Shown piece by piece: positions 1 through 7,115 of a DNA stretch of 12,834 nucleotides (positions are counted from its first letter, which is position 1; each line of letters starts with the position of its first letter). The position numbers and the translations under genes are program-made. Source of the DNA: Methanobacterium sp. GTDB lineage: Archaea > Methanobacteriota > Methanobacteria > Methanobacteriales > Methanobacteriaceae. The stretch lies in assembly GCA_003162115.1 (NCBI GenBank), contig PMMV01000068.1, positions 60,621 through 73,454 on the forward strand. Direction: 5' to 3'. The notes beneath the pieces are model-generated. The model was not told the origin of the DNA. It ran no database searches and saw only the letters and a list, made by a program, of their open reading frames with translations.

Positions 1-618
1 AATTATGTTATTTACCAATTCTGGATTTTCATCAAGTGCCCCATGTACCATAACACCAACAACGTTGCCTTCATCGTTTCGAACTCCTGAAAGTATTTCT
101 CGTGGATCGTTGGTGTAGTCTGTCCTTTTTACAAGAGATTTTAGAACAGGTTTTGCATCCCCGGCTATTCTACCATAGGTGTGACAGTGAAATCCTGTTA
201 AATTCTTCCCAACCAACCCCTCTGTTAAAAAAGAATGGTCAACAATCTTAGCTTCAACTCGATCAGTGCCTATCATGGGACTGAAAGAAACATCCAGAAG
301 GCCTAGACCTTTTTTTTCGATTGGACATGGAGATTTTCTTCCTATATCTGTTTGGTTTGCTAATAATTGAAATCCAGAGCACATGCCCAAAATAAATTTC
401 CCTTCATTTGCTATCTTCAAGATCTCTTTTTTCAGATCTCCACAAACACTCTGGGATTCTATAATACTTCCTCCCGGGATTATCAGACCGTCTAGTTCAT
501 TATGAGCTTTAAATCCATTTACCATTCCATTATTTTTGAGTAGATGTGTGGGAAGATGTCCAAAATCCTCAAAAGCAGGTAAAGTGCCTTTAACATAGAG
601 AAATCCTATTTTTTTCAT
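1..618 (-). CDS. CobB/CobQ-type class I glutamine amidotransferase (partial, C-terminus off the left edge)
   Basis: The reading frame is open for 206 codons from an ATG at 618 to the window edge, with no stop. It begins directly with a class I glutamine amidotransferase fold of the CobB/CobQ kind, which releases ammonia from glutamine for an attached or partner synthetase. Visible are the PGGS turn (residues 48-51), the nucleophile elbow GMCSGFQ with Cys80, and a MVHG motif with His192 near the visible end, as in cobyric acid synthase-like GATases. CobQ and CobB carry the ATP-binding domain before the GATase. Here the GATase comes first, so this is either a free-standing GATase or a circularly ordered fusion with a P-loop domain beyond the edge. 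The upstream site CAGGATCAAA is a modest Shine-Dalgarno. It lies 81 bases downstream of gatA on the same strand. The substrate cannot be told. Confidence 0.8.
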   Translation of the reverse strand, partial: MKKIGFLYVKGTLPAFEDFGHLPTHLLKNNGMVNGFKAHNELDGLIIPGGSIIESQSVCGDLKKEILKIANEGKFILGMCSGFQLLANQTDIGRKSPCPIEKKGLGLLDVSFSPMIGTDRVEAKIVDHSFLTEGLVGKNLTGFHCHTYGRIAGDAKPVLKSLVKRTDYTNDPREILSGVRNDEGNVVGVMVHGALDENPELVNNII

Positions 619-699
619 TTTGATCCTGATATTTGATGTAATTAATTAATTCTATACTTTTTCGATTATTAGAAAAAATAATTTTGAATACTCGAATTT

Positions 700-2064
700 C
701 TATTCTAATGTAGCTATTATATCGAGTATTTTGGTATCGTCCTTGGCCTTGGCCTGAATTTGTAGACCGACAGGAACTCCCCCCACATCCCCTACAGGTG
801 TGCTTGCAGCGGGTATTCCTGCCAGATTGGCTATAACCGTCAGAACATCATACGAATACATATCCATAGGTTCAAGTGAAGTACCAATTTTGTGTGGTAA
901 TTTCGGTACTGTAGGACCAACTATTGCATCCACCCCATTGAGGAGTTTAGTAACCTCTTTTTTTATTAAAGATCTCGCTTGAAGTGCTTTTTTGTAATAT
1001 TTACCGCTAAATTCCTTTTGACTTATGTAAGAGCCCATATGAATCCTTCGAAGTACCTCTTCGCCACAGACATCTTCAATCCTATATCCGTATTTTCTTC
1101 CATCATACTTTCGGGTTGCTGAAAAGAACTCAACATAGTTTATGAGGTAATAGGTAGGTAAGCATAAATCAATATAATCAAAACTTAATTCAACTAATTC
1201 GGCACCCATCTCACTCATTTTATCAATGATTTCTTCTATTATATTGACTATCTTATCATCCGATACATCGAAGAACTGTTTTACTATACCCAACTTCATC
1301 CCTTTCAATGAATCAGTTCTTTCTAATGAGTTTACAAAACTTGGAAGATTCCAATCCATGGATGTACACTCAGTTTCATCGTAACCACCAATAACATCCA
1401 GCATTAGTGCGGATCCACCAGAATCTTTCGAAAATGGACCTATCTGATCAAAGCTCATTGCCAGATCCAAAAGCCCCTGTCTTGAAACAAGACCATATGT
1501 GGGTTTAAATCCCATTACACCACAGTGTGAAGCAGGGTTTCTTATGGAACCGCCCGTATCTGATCCTATGCTTAAGTCGCACATTTCAGATGCTACTGCT
1601 ACTGCACTCCCGCCACTTGAACCTCCGGGGATTCTTCCCATGGCTGCAGGGTTTTCGGTATGACCGAAGTAGGACGTTTCTGTTGAACTTCCCGCAGCAA
1701 ATTCATCCATATTGGTCATTCCTATAATAATACCGTCTTCTTTTTTTATCCTTTTTATAACGGTAGCGTCATAGCTTCCAAGGTAATTTTCAAGAGTTTT
1801 TGATGCAGCTGTTATATGGAAATCAGCTACATTTATGTTGCTTTTAACACCTACAACAATACCTGCAAGTTTTCCTACTTTTTCACCATTTTTTATCCTG
1901 GAATCTATATCTTCAGCACATTCTAGAGCTGAATTTTTATCCACCTCTAAAAATGCATTATAAATATCATTTTTCTTTTCAATGTTCTTGCAGAACATTT
2001 CAAGGTTGTCTAATGCGGTAATTTCATGATTTTTAATTAATTCAGACTTATCCATTAATTTCAT
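700..2064 (-). CDS. gatA: Asp-tRNA(Asn)/Glu-tRNA(Gln) amidotransferase subunit A
   Basis: This is the glutaminase subunit of GatCAB, which converts mischarged Asp-tRNA(Asn) to Asn-tRNA(Asn) with ammonia from glutamine. Archaea normally use GatDE for Gln-tRNA, so the Asn role is more likely (family knowledge). It is an amidase-signature protein of 454 residues, the usual GatA size. From the chosen start the triad is Lys74 (in VGVKSNI), cis-Ser149 (in GGSSGGSA) and nucleophile Ser173 (in DTGGSIRNP). The spacings of 75 and 24 residues match those of bacterial GatA. I chose ATG 2064 because AGGTG lies five to six bases upstream; a GTG at 2070 is too close to that site. No gatB or gatC is in the window, so the subunits are not encoded together here. 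It follows a DUF1624 gene 148 bases upstream, with an oligo-T stretch between them. Confidence 0.92.
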   Translation of the reverse strand: MKLMDKSELIKNHEITALDNLEMFCKNIEKKNDIYNAFLEVDKNSALECAEDIDSRIKNGEKVGKLAGIVVGVKSNINVADFHITAASKTLENYLGSYDATVIKRIKKEDGIIIGMTNMDEFAAGSSTETSYFGHTENPAAMGRIPGGSSGGSAVAVASEMCDLSIGSDTGGSIRNPASHCGVMGFKPTYGLVSRQGLLDLAMSFDQIGPFSKDSGGSALMLDVIGGYDETECTSMDWNLPSFVNSLERTDSLKGMKLGIVKQFFDVSDDKIVNIIEEIIDKMSEMGAELVELSFDYIDLCLPTYYLINYVEFFSATRKYDGRKYGYRIEDVCGEEVLRRIHMGSYISQKEFSGKYYKKALQARSLIKKEVTKLLNGVDAIVGPTVPKLPHKIGTSLEPMDMYSYDVLTVIANLAGIPAASTPVGDVGGVPVGLQIQAKAKDDTKILDIIATLE

Positions 2065-2192
2065 TGTCACACCTATAGTATTTTGGATGAATATAATTAT
2101 AACTGCTTTCGACTTATGATTAATTCGTTTTTGTTTTTAATCTACTTCAATATTATAATTTTTGATCGAGATAAATCATCATAACCATTACT

Positions 2193-2200
2193 AAAAAAAA
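2193..2200 (-). terminator. Oligo-T terminator after the DUF1624 gene
   Basis: On the minus strand a run of eight T follows the stop codon of the DUF1624 gene by about 13 bases. Archaeal RNA polymerase terminates at such runs without needing a hairpin. This suggests that gatA downstream has its own promoter. Confidence 0.5.
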
Positions 2201-2212
2201 TCTAATAAATCT

Positions 2213-2980
2213 TTAAAAAAAAGAGTTGATATTAACAGCCCCTAAAAAGATTAAAATAACAATTAGAATTGGTTGGTGGACTAAATAGATGATAAGAGAG
2301 TTTCGACCTAAGAATGAGAAAGTCTTTACAAAATAAGTTTTAGAAAGATCAGGAATTTTAAACTGTCTCTGATAATTTTTGTAGAATAATCCACCAAAAA
2401 AAAAGCCTATCAAAACTACCCCAAACCAAGGAATTAAAGGGAAGTAATCTACAGTTTCCAGATTATTTGGTATAAATCCCAACCAAAGTAGCGAGTTAAA
2501 ATCGAAAGTGAAATTTCCAAGGTAAATACCCAAAATAATTATGCTCATTCCCAAGAACAGATTCAGATATTTACTTTTCAAAAAAACATAGGATAGTATT
2601 ATGGATATTCCAATAAAATGAAGAATACCAAAGATTATGAATTCTTGCGGTATAAAAATCCAGGTTGCAAGGGTAATTAAAAGTCCAAGTGAAAATATTT
2701 TAAGACCTCTTTTGAGGTACTTTTTGAACAATCCTCCTTCACTGTACTCGCCTGTTATTTGGGTTCGGGAATTACTTAGTGTTAATGAAACACCCATTAA
2801 AAATATGAAGATAAATGCCGTTACACGAGCAAAAACCCATAAAAATCCAGAATAAACATCAAATGAATATATTCCAAAGAACGTTAGATCAAATAAGAAG
2901 TGATATGTTATCATCATGATGATTGCAAGACCTCGAAGGGAATCAACCTCCCAAAACCTTTCATATATAATATTTCCCAT
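2213..2980 (-). CDS. DUF1624 / heparan-alpha-glucosaminide N-acetyltransferase-like membrane protein
   Basis: This integral membrane protein of 255 residues has about seven hydrophobic segments. Its N-terminus carries the family signature: the stretch FWEVDSLRGLAIIMMITYH, running into the first membrane helix, places an Arg-Gly and a His where DUF1624 and HGSNAT-type acyltransferases have them. Bacterial and archaeal relatives are thought to move acyl groups across the membrane, but their substrates are generally unknown. The start at ATG 2980 has GGAAG six bases upstream. A TTG at 2998 would add six residues but has no ribosome binding site. The gene is divergent from alanine dehydrogenase, and the 200-base AT-rich region between them must hold both promoters. 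An oligo-T run follows the gene. Function is inferred from family only. Confidence 0.8.
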   Translation of the reverse strand: MGNIIYERFWEVDSLRGLAIIMMITYHFLFDLTFFGIYSFDVYSGFLWVFARVTAFIFIFLMGVSLTLSNSRTQITGEYSEGGLFKKYLKRGLKIFSLGLLITLATWIFIPQEFIIFGILHFIGISIILSYVFLKSKYLNLFLGMSIIILGIYLGNFTFDFNSLLWLGFIPNNLETVDYFPLIPWFGVVLIGFFFGGLFYKNYQRQFKIPDLSKTYFVKTFSFLGRNSLIIYLVHQPILIVILIFLGAVNINSFF

Positions 2981-3140
2981 AATTTCTTCCTTTTTCAAGT
3001 TTGGAGTTATTAATACATATTAATTTGGAAATTATTATAATTCGATAATAGAAATATAATTATTATTTTTTTTATAGATCATATCTACAAAATTTAGATT
3101 TGATATTATATTCTAAATAAAATTTAATACCTAAATTGGA

Positions 3141-3147
3141 TATAAAA
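3141..3147 (+). promoter_or_regulatory. TATA box for alanine dehydrogenase
   Basis: TATAAAA is centred about 40 bases before the ATG at 3184. With usual archaeal spacing transcription would start near 3169, leaving a leader of about 15 bases that includes the AGGTG site at 3174-3178. Confidence 0.5.
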
Positions 3148-3183
3148 CTAATGATCATATAAAAATTCATGATAGGTGCTAAA

Positions 3184-4176
3184 ATGTATAAAACACTTCT
3201 ATTAAAACAGAGTGAAATAAAACAACTCATAGATATGAAAGAAGTTATTGAATCTGTTGAAACTGCTTATAGCGTTCATGCAGACCGAAAAGTGCAGATG
3301 CCGGCCAAAAAATATCTGTTTTTTAAAAAATATCATGGTGATTTGCGTATAATGCCATGTTTTATAAAGAGCATGGACGAGGCAGGTGTTAAATGTGTTA
3401 ACGTTCACCCTAACAATCCACTGGAACATGATTTACCAACGGTTATGGGAGTTATAGAACTTTTTGATCCTGAAACAGGATTTCCAATATCTGTAATGGA
3501 CGGCACATGGATCACCAACATGAGAACAGGTGCTGCCGCAGGTGTTGGAACTAAATACCTTGCAAGGAAAGATTCTACCAAACTTGGAATTATTGGTGCT
3601 GGCAAACAGGCTTTTACCCAATTAATGGCTCTTAAAGAAGTAATGAATATTGAAAGCGCCAAAGTATTCTGTAGGACATGTTCTTCAAGGGAAAACTTTG
3701 CAAAACTGGCCAATGAAAAATTTGGATTAAATGTTAAGGCAGTTGCAACAGCACAGGAAGCAGTGAAAAATGTTGATGTTATAGTAACTGTAACACCAGC
3801 TAATAAACCTATTTTAAAGTCTGAATGGATAAGTGAAGGAACACATATTAATGCTATGGGTGCAGATGCCCCCGGCAAACAAGAGCTGGAATCTGGACTC
3901 CTAAAAAAATCAAGGATCTTCATAGATTGTTGGGAACAAGCACGTCACAGTGGTGAGATCAATGTTCCAGTTGCAGAGGGTTTGATTATAAGAGAAGATA
4001 TCAACGCCAAGATAGGTGACGTGATAATTGGTAAGTCAAACGGCAGAGTTTCTGATGAAGACATTACCATCTTCGATTCTACAGGCTTAGCTGTTCAAGA
4101 TGTGGTCACAGCATGGAAAGTCTATGAAAAAGCTCTTGAAAAAGGCATAGGAAGTAATATCAATTTCCTTGATTGA
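3184..4176 (+). CDS. ala: Archaeal alanine dehydrogenase (ornithine cyclodeaminase/mu-crystallin family)
   Basis: It interconverts alanine with pyruvate plus ammonia using NAD, in the cytoplasm. The protein has 330 residues, the full family length. The NAD site GIIGAGKQA is at residues 135-143. Lys70 (GVKCVNVHPNN), Arg113 (NMRTGAAAG) and Asp228 (GADAPGKQEL) fall where ornithine cyclodeaminase has its catalytic Lys, Arg and Asp. The stretches GTHINAMGADAPGKQEL, EQARHSGEINV and DITIFDSTGLAVQDV resemble the characterised Archaeoglobus alanine dehydrogenase more than bacterial ornithine cyclodeaminase, which is why I prefer alanine. Sequence alone does not exclude ornithine cyclodeaminase or another amino or imino acid substrate. 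The start is ATG 3184, five bases after AGGTG; an in-frame ATG at 3169 lies before that site. The gene appears to be transcribed alone. Confidence 0.87.
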   Translation: MYKTLLLKQSEIKQLIDMKEVIESVETAYSVHADRKVQMPAKKYLFFKKYHGDLRIMPCFIKSMDEAGVKCVNVHPNNPLEHDLPTVMGVIELFDPETGFPISVMDGTWITNMRTGAAAGVGTKYLARKDSTKLGIIGAGKQAFTQLMALKEVMNIESAKVFCRTCSSRENFAKLANEKFGLNVKAVATAQEAVKNVDVIVTVTPANKPILKSEWISEGTHINAMGADAPGKQELESGLLKKSRIFIDCWEQARHSGEINVPVAEGLIIREDINAKIGDVIIGKSNGRVSDEDITIFDSTGLAVQDVVTAWKVYEKALEKGIGSNINFLD

Positions 4177-4190
4177 ATAACAGACATAAG

Positions 4191-4198
4191 TTTATAAA
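4191..4198 (+). promoter_or_regulatory. TATA box for the small ORF at 4230
   Basis: TTTATAAA lies 14 bases after the alanine dehydrogenase stop and about 35 bases before the ATG at 4230. This places transcription start near 4221, close to the GGTGG site. It argues that the small ORF is a separate gene. Confidence 0.5.
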
Positions 4199-4229
4199 GA
4201 TCAAAAGTATATCATAGACTGGTGGTTTA

Positions 4230-4391
4230 ATGTATGAACAGAAGATGTATAGAACAGAAGTTCTAAATAAAATGGACCATGTGTTCGAACGTTACAAGTT
4301 CCTTGTGAGAACTAAATCTTTCAACAAAGAGCAGATTGAAACCATTGATTATCATCTGTCTGAGATAATGAAAGTCTTAAACGATTGTTAA
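4230..4391 (+). CDS. Small hypothetical protein, 53 residues
   Basis: The ORF runs from ATG 4230 to TAA 4391 and gives a 53-residue charged soluble protein beginning MYEQKMYRTEVL and ending KVLNDC. It has no membrane segment or signal peptide. The composition suggests two amphipathic helices, roughly residues 5-28 and 33-51, separated near KSFN, as in a small helical hairpin. Support for it being real: GGTGG at 4221-4225 is four bases before the ATG, a TATA box is at 4191-4198, and the codon pattern is normal. The single terminal Cys is the only Cys. I do not recognise the family and assign no function. It sits between alanine dehydrogenase and the LysE exporter on the same strand, but with its own promoter. 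Confidence 0.65.
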   Translation: MYEQKMYRTEVLNKMDHVFERYKFLVRTKSFNKEQIETIDYHLSEIMKVLNDC

Positions 4392-4502
4392 ACCCAATCA
4401 CTCTTTAATTTGATGATTCCCAGTTATAATATGGATTTTATACATATTTATTTTTAGATTGTTGGTTAAATACCAGATATATCTCCTAGAGTTGGTGTAA
4501 AT

Positions 4503-5147
4503 TTGATTGAAATATTAATATTTATAGCAACTTCTTTCGCTGTTGGACTTTCCGGCGCCCTGGTTCCGGGACCAATGATGACAGTCACTATTTCAGACTC
4601 ATTGAAAAAAGGATTTATAGCTGGGCCCTTTGTTGTTATAGGTCATTTTCTAGCAGAATTATCTATTATAATCCTTATATTTGCTGGGCTTGGATGGTTC
4701 ATTGATTCAAATACTGCAGTATTTGTAATAGGCACATTTGGTGGATTTATGATGGTAGTTATGGGTTACAGAATAATTGGCACCTCAAATTCACTTAAAG
4801 AGATAAAAGATGATCATGAAGATGATAAAGTTTCAAAGGGATATGGCTCGGTTATAAGTGGAATTTTAACCAGTTTTTCAAATCCGTTCTTCTTCTTATG
4901 GTGGGCAACTATAGGATGGGCTTTCATGTTCAAGGGACTTGAAATTGCCGGAATTTTTGGGGTCTTAGGATTTCTTATTGGTCATTGGGCTTCGGATCTT
5001 AGTTGGTTCAGTATGGTGTCATTTTTCACTAGCCGTGGTTCGCTAGTCATGACAGAAAATCATTACAAAATATTGATGAAAGGCAGCGGTGTGTTTCTAA
5101 TGATCCTGGGAGTATATTTTCTATTAAATGCACAAAAAATTTTTTAA
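4503..5147 (+). CDS. LysE/RhtB-family amino-acid exporter
   Basis: This is a cytoplasmic membrane exporter of the LysE superfamily, which moves amino acids or similar small metabolites outwards. It has 214 residues, the normal length, with about six hydrophobic segments. The first helix contains the family motif around GALVPGPMMTVTISDSLKKG (residues 18-37), followed by GPFVVIGHFLAE. A charged cytoplasmic loop lies at about residues 98-113 (KEIKDDHEDDKVSKG). The SNPFFFLWWATIGW stretch near residue 126 is also typical. The start is TTG 4503, supported by GGTG at 4494-4497; no ATG lies near. A possible TATA box (TTTATAC) is near 4438-4444. The substrate is unknown. Being near alanine dehydrogenase makes alanine or another amino acid possible, but they are not clearly one operon. 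Confidence 0.83.
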   Translation: MIEILIFIATSFAVGLSGALVPGPMMTVTISDSLKKGFIAGPFVVIGHFLAELSIIILIFAGLGWFIDSNTAVFVIGTFGGFMMVVMGYRIIGTSNSLKEIKDDHEDDKVSKGYGSVISGILTSFSNPFFFLWWATIGWAFMFKGLEIAGIFGVLGFLIGHWASDLSWFSMVSFFTSRGSLVMTENHYKILMKGSGVFLMILGVYFLLNAQKIF

Positions 5148-5281
5148 CATTTTTAATTAAAAAATTAATTAGATCTGATAATTTAATATTAATTAATATA
5201 GTTTTATTAAAAAGGAAGTCAAATTGGATTATATATTGATCAATTATCATGCAATTCTGGATATAATTATTAGATGATAAA

Positions 5282-6070
5282 ATGAAAGCCGTAGTATTCG
5301 ATAACTCAGGGACACTTATAAAACGTTACAGGGCCATTAAAGATCTTAGAAATGGAGTTATATGCGATAACGTCAATTCTATTGACATTGTAGATCATGA
5401 TAAAAACCGTGCTCTGGTTGTTCTCCAAACAGATCCCTCCAAGTGTATAAATAAGGCAAGACCTGATCAGACTATATCACACTTCCTGAGTAAAAATGAC
5501 GTTAAATTTGATGTAAGCTACTCTGATGTAGATATTGAGAAAAATAAAATTTTAAATGCAATAAAAAATGATAAGTCATACATGAGAGACGTTCAAGACA
5601 CCTATTGTACAGTTGTTAAAAAACATTACAATGTTCATATATGCAGTGGATCAGGTTTTATAATAAATATGAAAAGTGGTAAAATTGAATTTACTATAAC
5701 CGCCGGCGGTAAGATCTTTAAAGAAGTTCCTTATGTTGTTAATCAGCTAAAAAATAGAGGAATAAAAATTTTTATAGCCTCGGGAGATAGAAAAACTTCT
5801 CTTGAACAGCTTGCTGAGTTCATTAATATCCCAAAACAAAATGTATTTGATACAGCCAGTTCAAGAAGAAAAAAAGAAATTGTATCAGAACTTAAGAAAA
5901 AATATAAGGTTATGATGGTAGGAAATAGTTCAAACGATGTTTTAGCTCTTAAAGAAGCGGATGTAGGTGTTCTTACTCTCCAACAAGGTGAAATTCCTCC
6001 GGAAAAAGTTCATGGTTCTGCAGATTACGTAATAAAAAACATTAAAGATGTTCTTAAAATAGATTTTTAA
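5282..6070 (+). CDS. HAD-superfamily hydrolase resembling the P domain of P-type ATPases
   Basis: A soluble 262-residue HAD protein, probably a Mg-dependent phosphatase. Motif I is VVFDNSGTL with nucleophile Asp7; position +2 is Ser, comparable to Thr in the DKTGT motif of P-type ATPases rather than the Asp of ordinary phosphatases. Motif II is IASGD with Ser167. Lys197 or Lys198 may serve as motif III. Motif IV is GNSSND (214-219), with Asp219 kept and the usual first Asp replaced by Asn215. The ending NDVLALKEADVGVL is close to the NDAPAL-ADVGI signature of ion-pump P domains. Residues 20-130 form an insert, or cap, before motif II that I do not recognise outside methanogen relatives. A weak GATGA site precedes ATG 5282, and TTATATATT near 5229 may be its TATA box. 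Substrate unknown. Confidence 0.75.
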   Translation: MKAVVFDNSGTLIKRYRAIKDLRNGVICDNVNSIDIVDHDKNRALVVLQTDPSKCINKARPDQTISHFLSKNDVKFDVSYSDVDIEKNKILNAIKNDKSYMRDVQDTYCTVVKKHYNVHICSGSGFIINMKSGKIEFTITAGGKIFKEVPYVVNQLKNRGIKIFIASGDRKTSLEQLAEFINIPKQNVFDTASSRRKKEIVSELKKKYKVMMVGNSSNDVLALKEADVGVLTLQQGEIPPEKVHGSADYVIKNIKDVLKIDF

Positions 6071-6131
6071 TTATTTAAGCTTTTATCATTAGATAATCCA
6101 CTATAAAAATTGCATATAATGAGTATTTTTA

Positions 6132-6142
6132 TCTACTGTAGA
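6132..6142. promoter_or_regulatory. Palindromic operator-like site, copy 1 (TCTACTGTAGA)
   Basis: An 11-bp perfect palindrome around a central T at 6137. The core CTACTGTAG is identical to the second copy, and the right flank AAT is also shared. The one-base centre rules out an RNA hairpin of this core, so a DNA-binding dimer is the more natural reading. Confidence 0.45.
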
Positions 6143-6171
6143 ATAAAATATGATTAAAAATCTAGATAAAT

Positions 6172-6186
6172 ATTCTACTGTAGAAT
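6172..6186. promoter_or_regulatory. Palindromic operator-like site, copy 2 (ATTCTACTGTAGAAT)
   Basis: A 15-bp perfect palindrome around a central T at 6179. Its centre is 42 bp from that of copy 1, four turns of B-form DNA, so two dimers would bind on the same face. No adjacent gene starts here, so the target is unclear. Confidence 0.5.
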
Positions 6187-6332
6187 GATTTAAATTATTA
6201 TGACTTATTAAATAAGCTTAGATTTTGTAAAAATTACCATTTCTTAAAGAAACAAATAATTAAATAATTATAAAATAATAAACAATTAAATAAAGGGATT
6301 AAATAGCCTTGAATTTTTAGTTTAGCCTTCAA

Positions 6333-6428
6333 TTAATTATCTTTCATAATTGGATTATTTACATCGCTTGCTAAAATTTTGTAAGCAATTAAAAGAGCAA
6401 TTAGTATTATTGGGCCAATGATGTCCAT
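6333..6428 (-). pseudogene. In-frame C-terminal continuation of the DUF6790-like gene (31 codons after an internal TAA)
   Basis: Directly after the TAA that ends the upstream ORF, the same frame continues with ATG and 31 codons (MDIIGPIILIALLIAYKILA...) to a TAA at 6335-6333. The segment is one hydrophobic helix with a short charged tail. It looks like the last membrane helix missing from the upstream protein. There is no ribosome binding site at a normal distance; the nearest purine-rich stretch, AGGA, is about 15 bases away. Three readings are possible: the tail of a gene broken by a nonsense mutation, a tiny protein reinitiated at the TAA-ATG junction, or a sequencing error. I favour a broken tail. 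Confidence 0.6.
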
Positions 6429-6851
6429 TTACAAAACTGATCCTGCATTTCCAGGTGCGTAGTTTGCATATTGAAGTATATTAATTATATGACTATATGC
6501 AGCTCCAAGTAGAAAGATTGAACTTGAAATAACTGTTGCAGTCCAAAAATTACCACGTACCCAGTAACACAATATTCCAAGTACTCCAATAGAAAAGTTT
6601 GCAAATGCAACCTCGAGTTGGAATGGACTACCTGGAGCCCAACCTATGTTAGCTGCAACTTGAGCAGAAAGGAAAGCATGGCCAATAAAAGCCCATATAC
6701 TTCCTATTCCTACAGACAATACTAAAAAAGATAATAAAAATATTTCAACTATCCTATCTTTACTTAAAGGTTTATTTCTAATTTTAGATATTAATACAAC
6801 CAAAATTGCTACAAATATTGTCAGAAATAATAAAATATAAGGTAAATCCAT
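6429..6851 (-). CDS. DUF6790-like small membrane protein, ending at an internal stop
   Basis: A 140-residue protein with four hydrophobic segments (about 4-22, 35-57, 82-98 and 103-123). The stretch IGWAPGSPFQLEVAFANFSIGVLGILCYW (residues 69-97) and the C-terminal YAPGNAG (131-137) are what I recall as hallmarks of the DUF6790 family of archaeal and bacterial membrane proteins, whose function is unknown. Family members continue past this Asn-Ala-Gly motif into one more helix. Here a TAA follows Leu140 and the missing helix is encoded in frame after it (see the next segment downstream). Start ATG 6851 is strongly supported by AGGAGG at 6864-6859, seven bases upstream. It is a single gene, convergent with the HAD gene. 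The protein may be truncated or non-functional. Confidence 0.7.
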   Translation of the reverse strand: MDLPYILLFLTIFVAILVVLISKIRNKPLSKDRIVEIFLLSFLVLSVGIGSIWAFIGHAFLSAQVAANIGWAPGSPFQLEVAFANFSIGVLGILCYWVRGNFWTATVISSSIFLLGAAYSHIINILQYANYAPGNAGSVL

Positions 6852-7055
6852 TGTATAGCCTCCTAGTCTTATTTTACATAATTATTTTAAGTATAGATCT
6901 TTGTTTGAATAAGTAAATTATCTATATCTATCCATATAGTTTAATATTACTATATTATTCATAATATGTACATTAGAATAGTTAAATAAGAAAATATAGG
7001 ATCAGTCCTGTTTAATTTATAAAAAAAAGCAACGTGTTTATTAATGGTAAATGTT

Positions 7056-7086
7056 AAAAAAACTTAAAATTCGTATTTATAAAAAA
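7056..7086 (-). terminator. Oligo-T stretches after the DUF362 gene
   Basis: On the minus strand, runs of six T (7086-7081) and seven T (7062-7056) follow 30-60 bases after the stop of the DUF362 gene, with a further eight T at 7028-7021. Repeated oligo-T tracts are typical archaeal terminators. Confidence 0.4.
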
Positions 7087-7115
7087 TTAATTCATTTAGA
7101 TTTTTTTTTGAAAAA

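Larger units (their letters stand above)
6071..6332. other. AT-rich convergent intergenic region with a palindrome pair
   Basis: This region lies between the 3' ends of the HAD gene and the DUF6790-like gene. On both strands I find only very short ORFs. Apart from two matched palindromes at 6132-6142 and 6172-6186, it holds runs of A and T and a pair of imperfect direct repeats (TAGCCTTGAAT and TAGCCTTCAAT at 6304 and 6323). Confidence 0.6.

Noticed and set aside
3405..3923. 172-codon open frame on the minus strand opposite alanine dehydrogenase
   Set aside because: It is antisense to a well-supported enzyme gene, its protein resembles nothing I know, and it has no ribosome binding site or promoter of its own.
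5186..5199. 14-bp palindrome ATATTAATTAATAT upstream of the HAD gene
   Set aside because: Made only of A and T in a very AT-rich spacer; such palindromes are expected by chance and no second copy is seen.
6304..6333. Imperfect direct repeats TAGCCTTGAAT and TAGCCTTCAAT
   Set aside because: Only two short copies 19 bases apart with no link to a recognisable site; may be chance.
6429..6431. Internal TAA read as a recoded amino acid
   Set aside because: Pyrrolysine uses TAG and selenocysteine uses TGA; no recoding of TAA is known in these archaea, so a nonsense change or reinitiation is simpler.
7101..7109. Run of nine T on the plus strand as a plus-strand terminator
   Set aside because: The nearest plus-strand gene ends more than 1 kb upstream, beyond a minus-strand gene, so there is no transcript for it to end.
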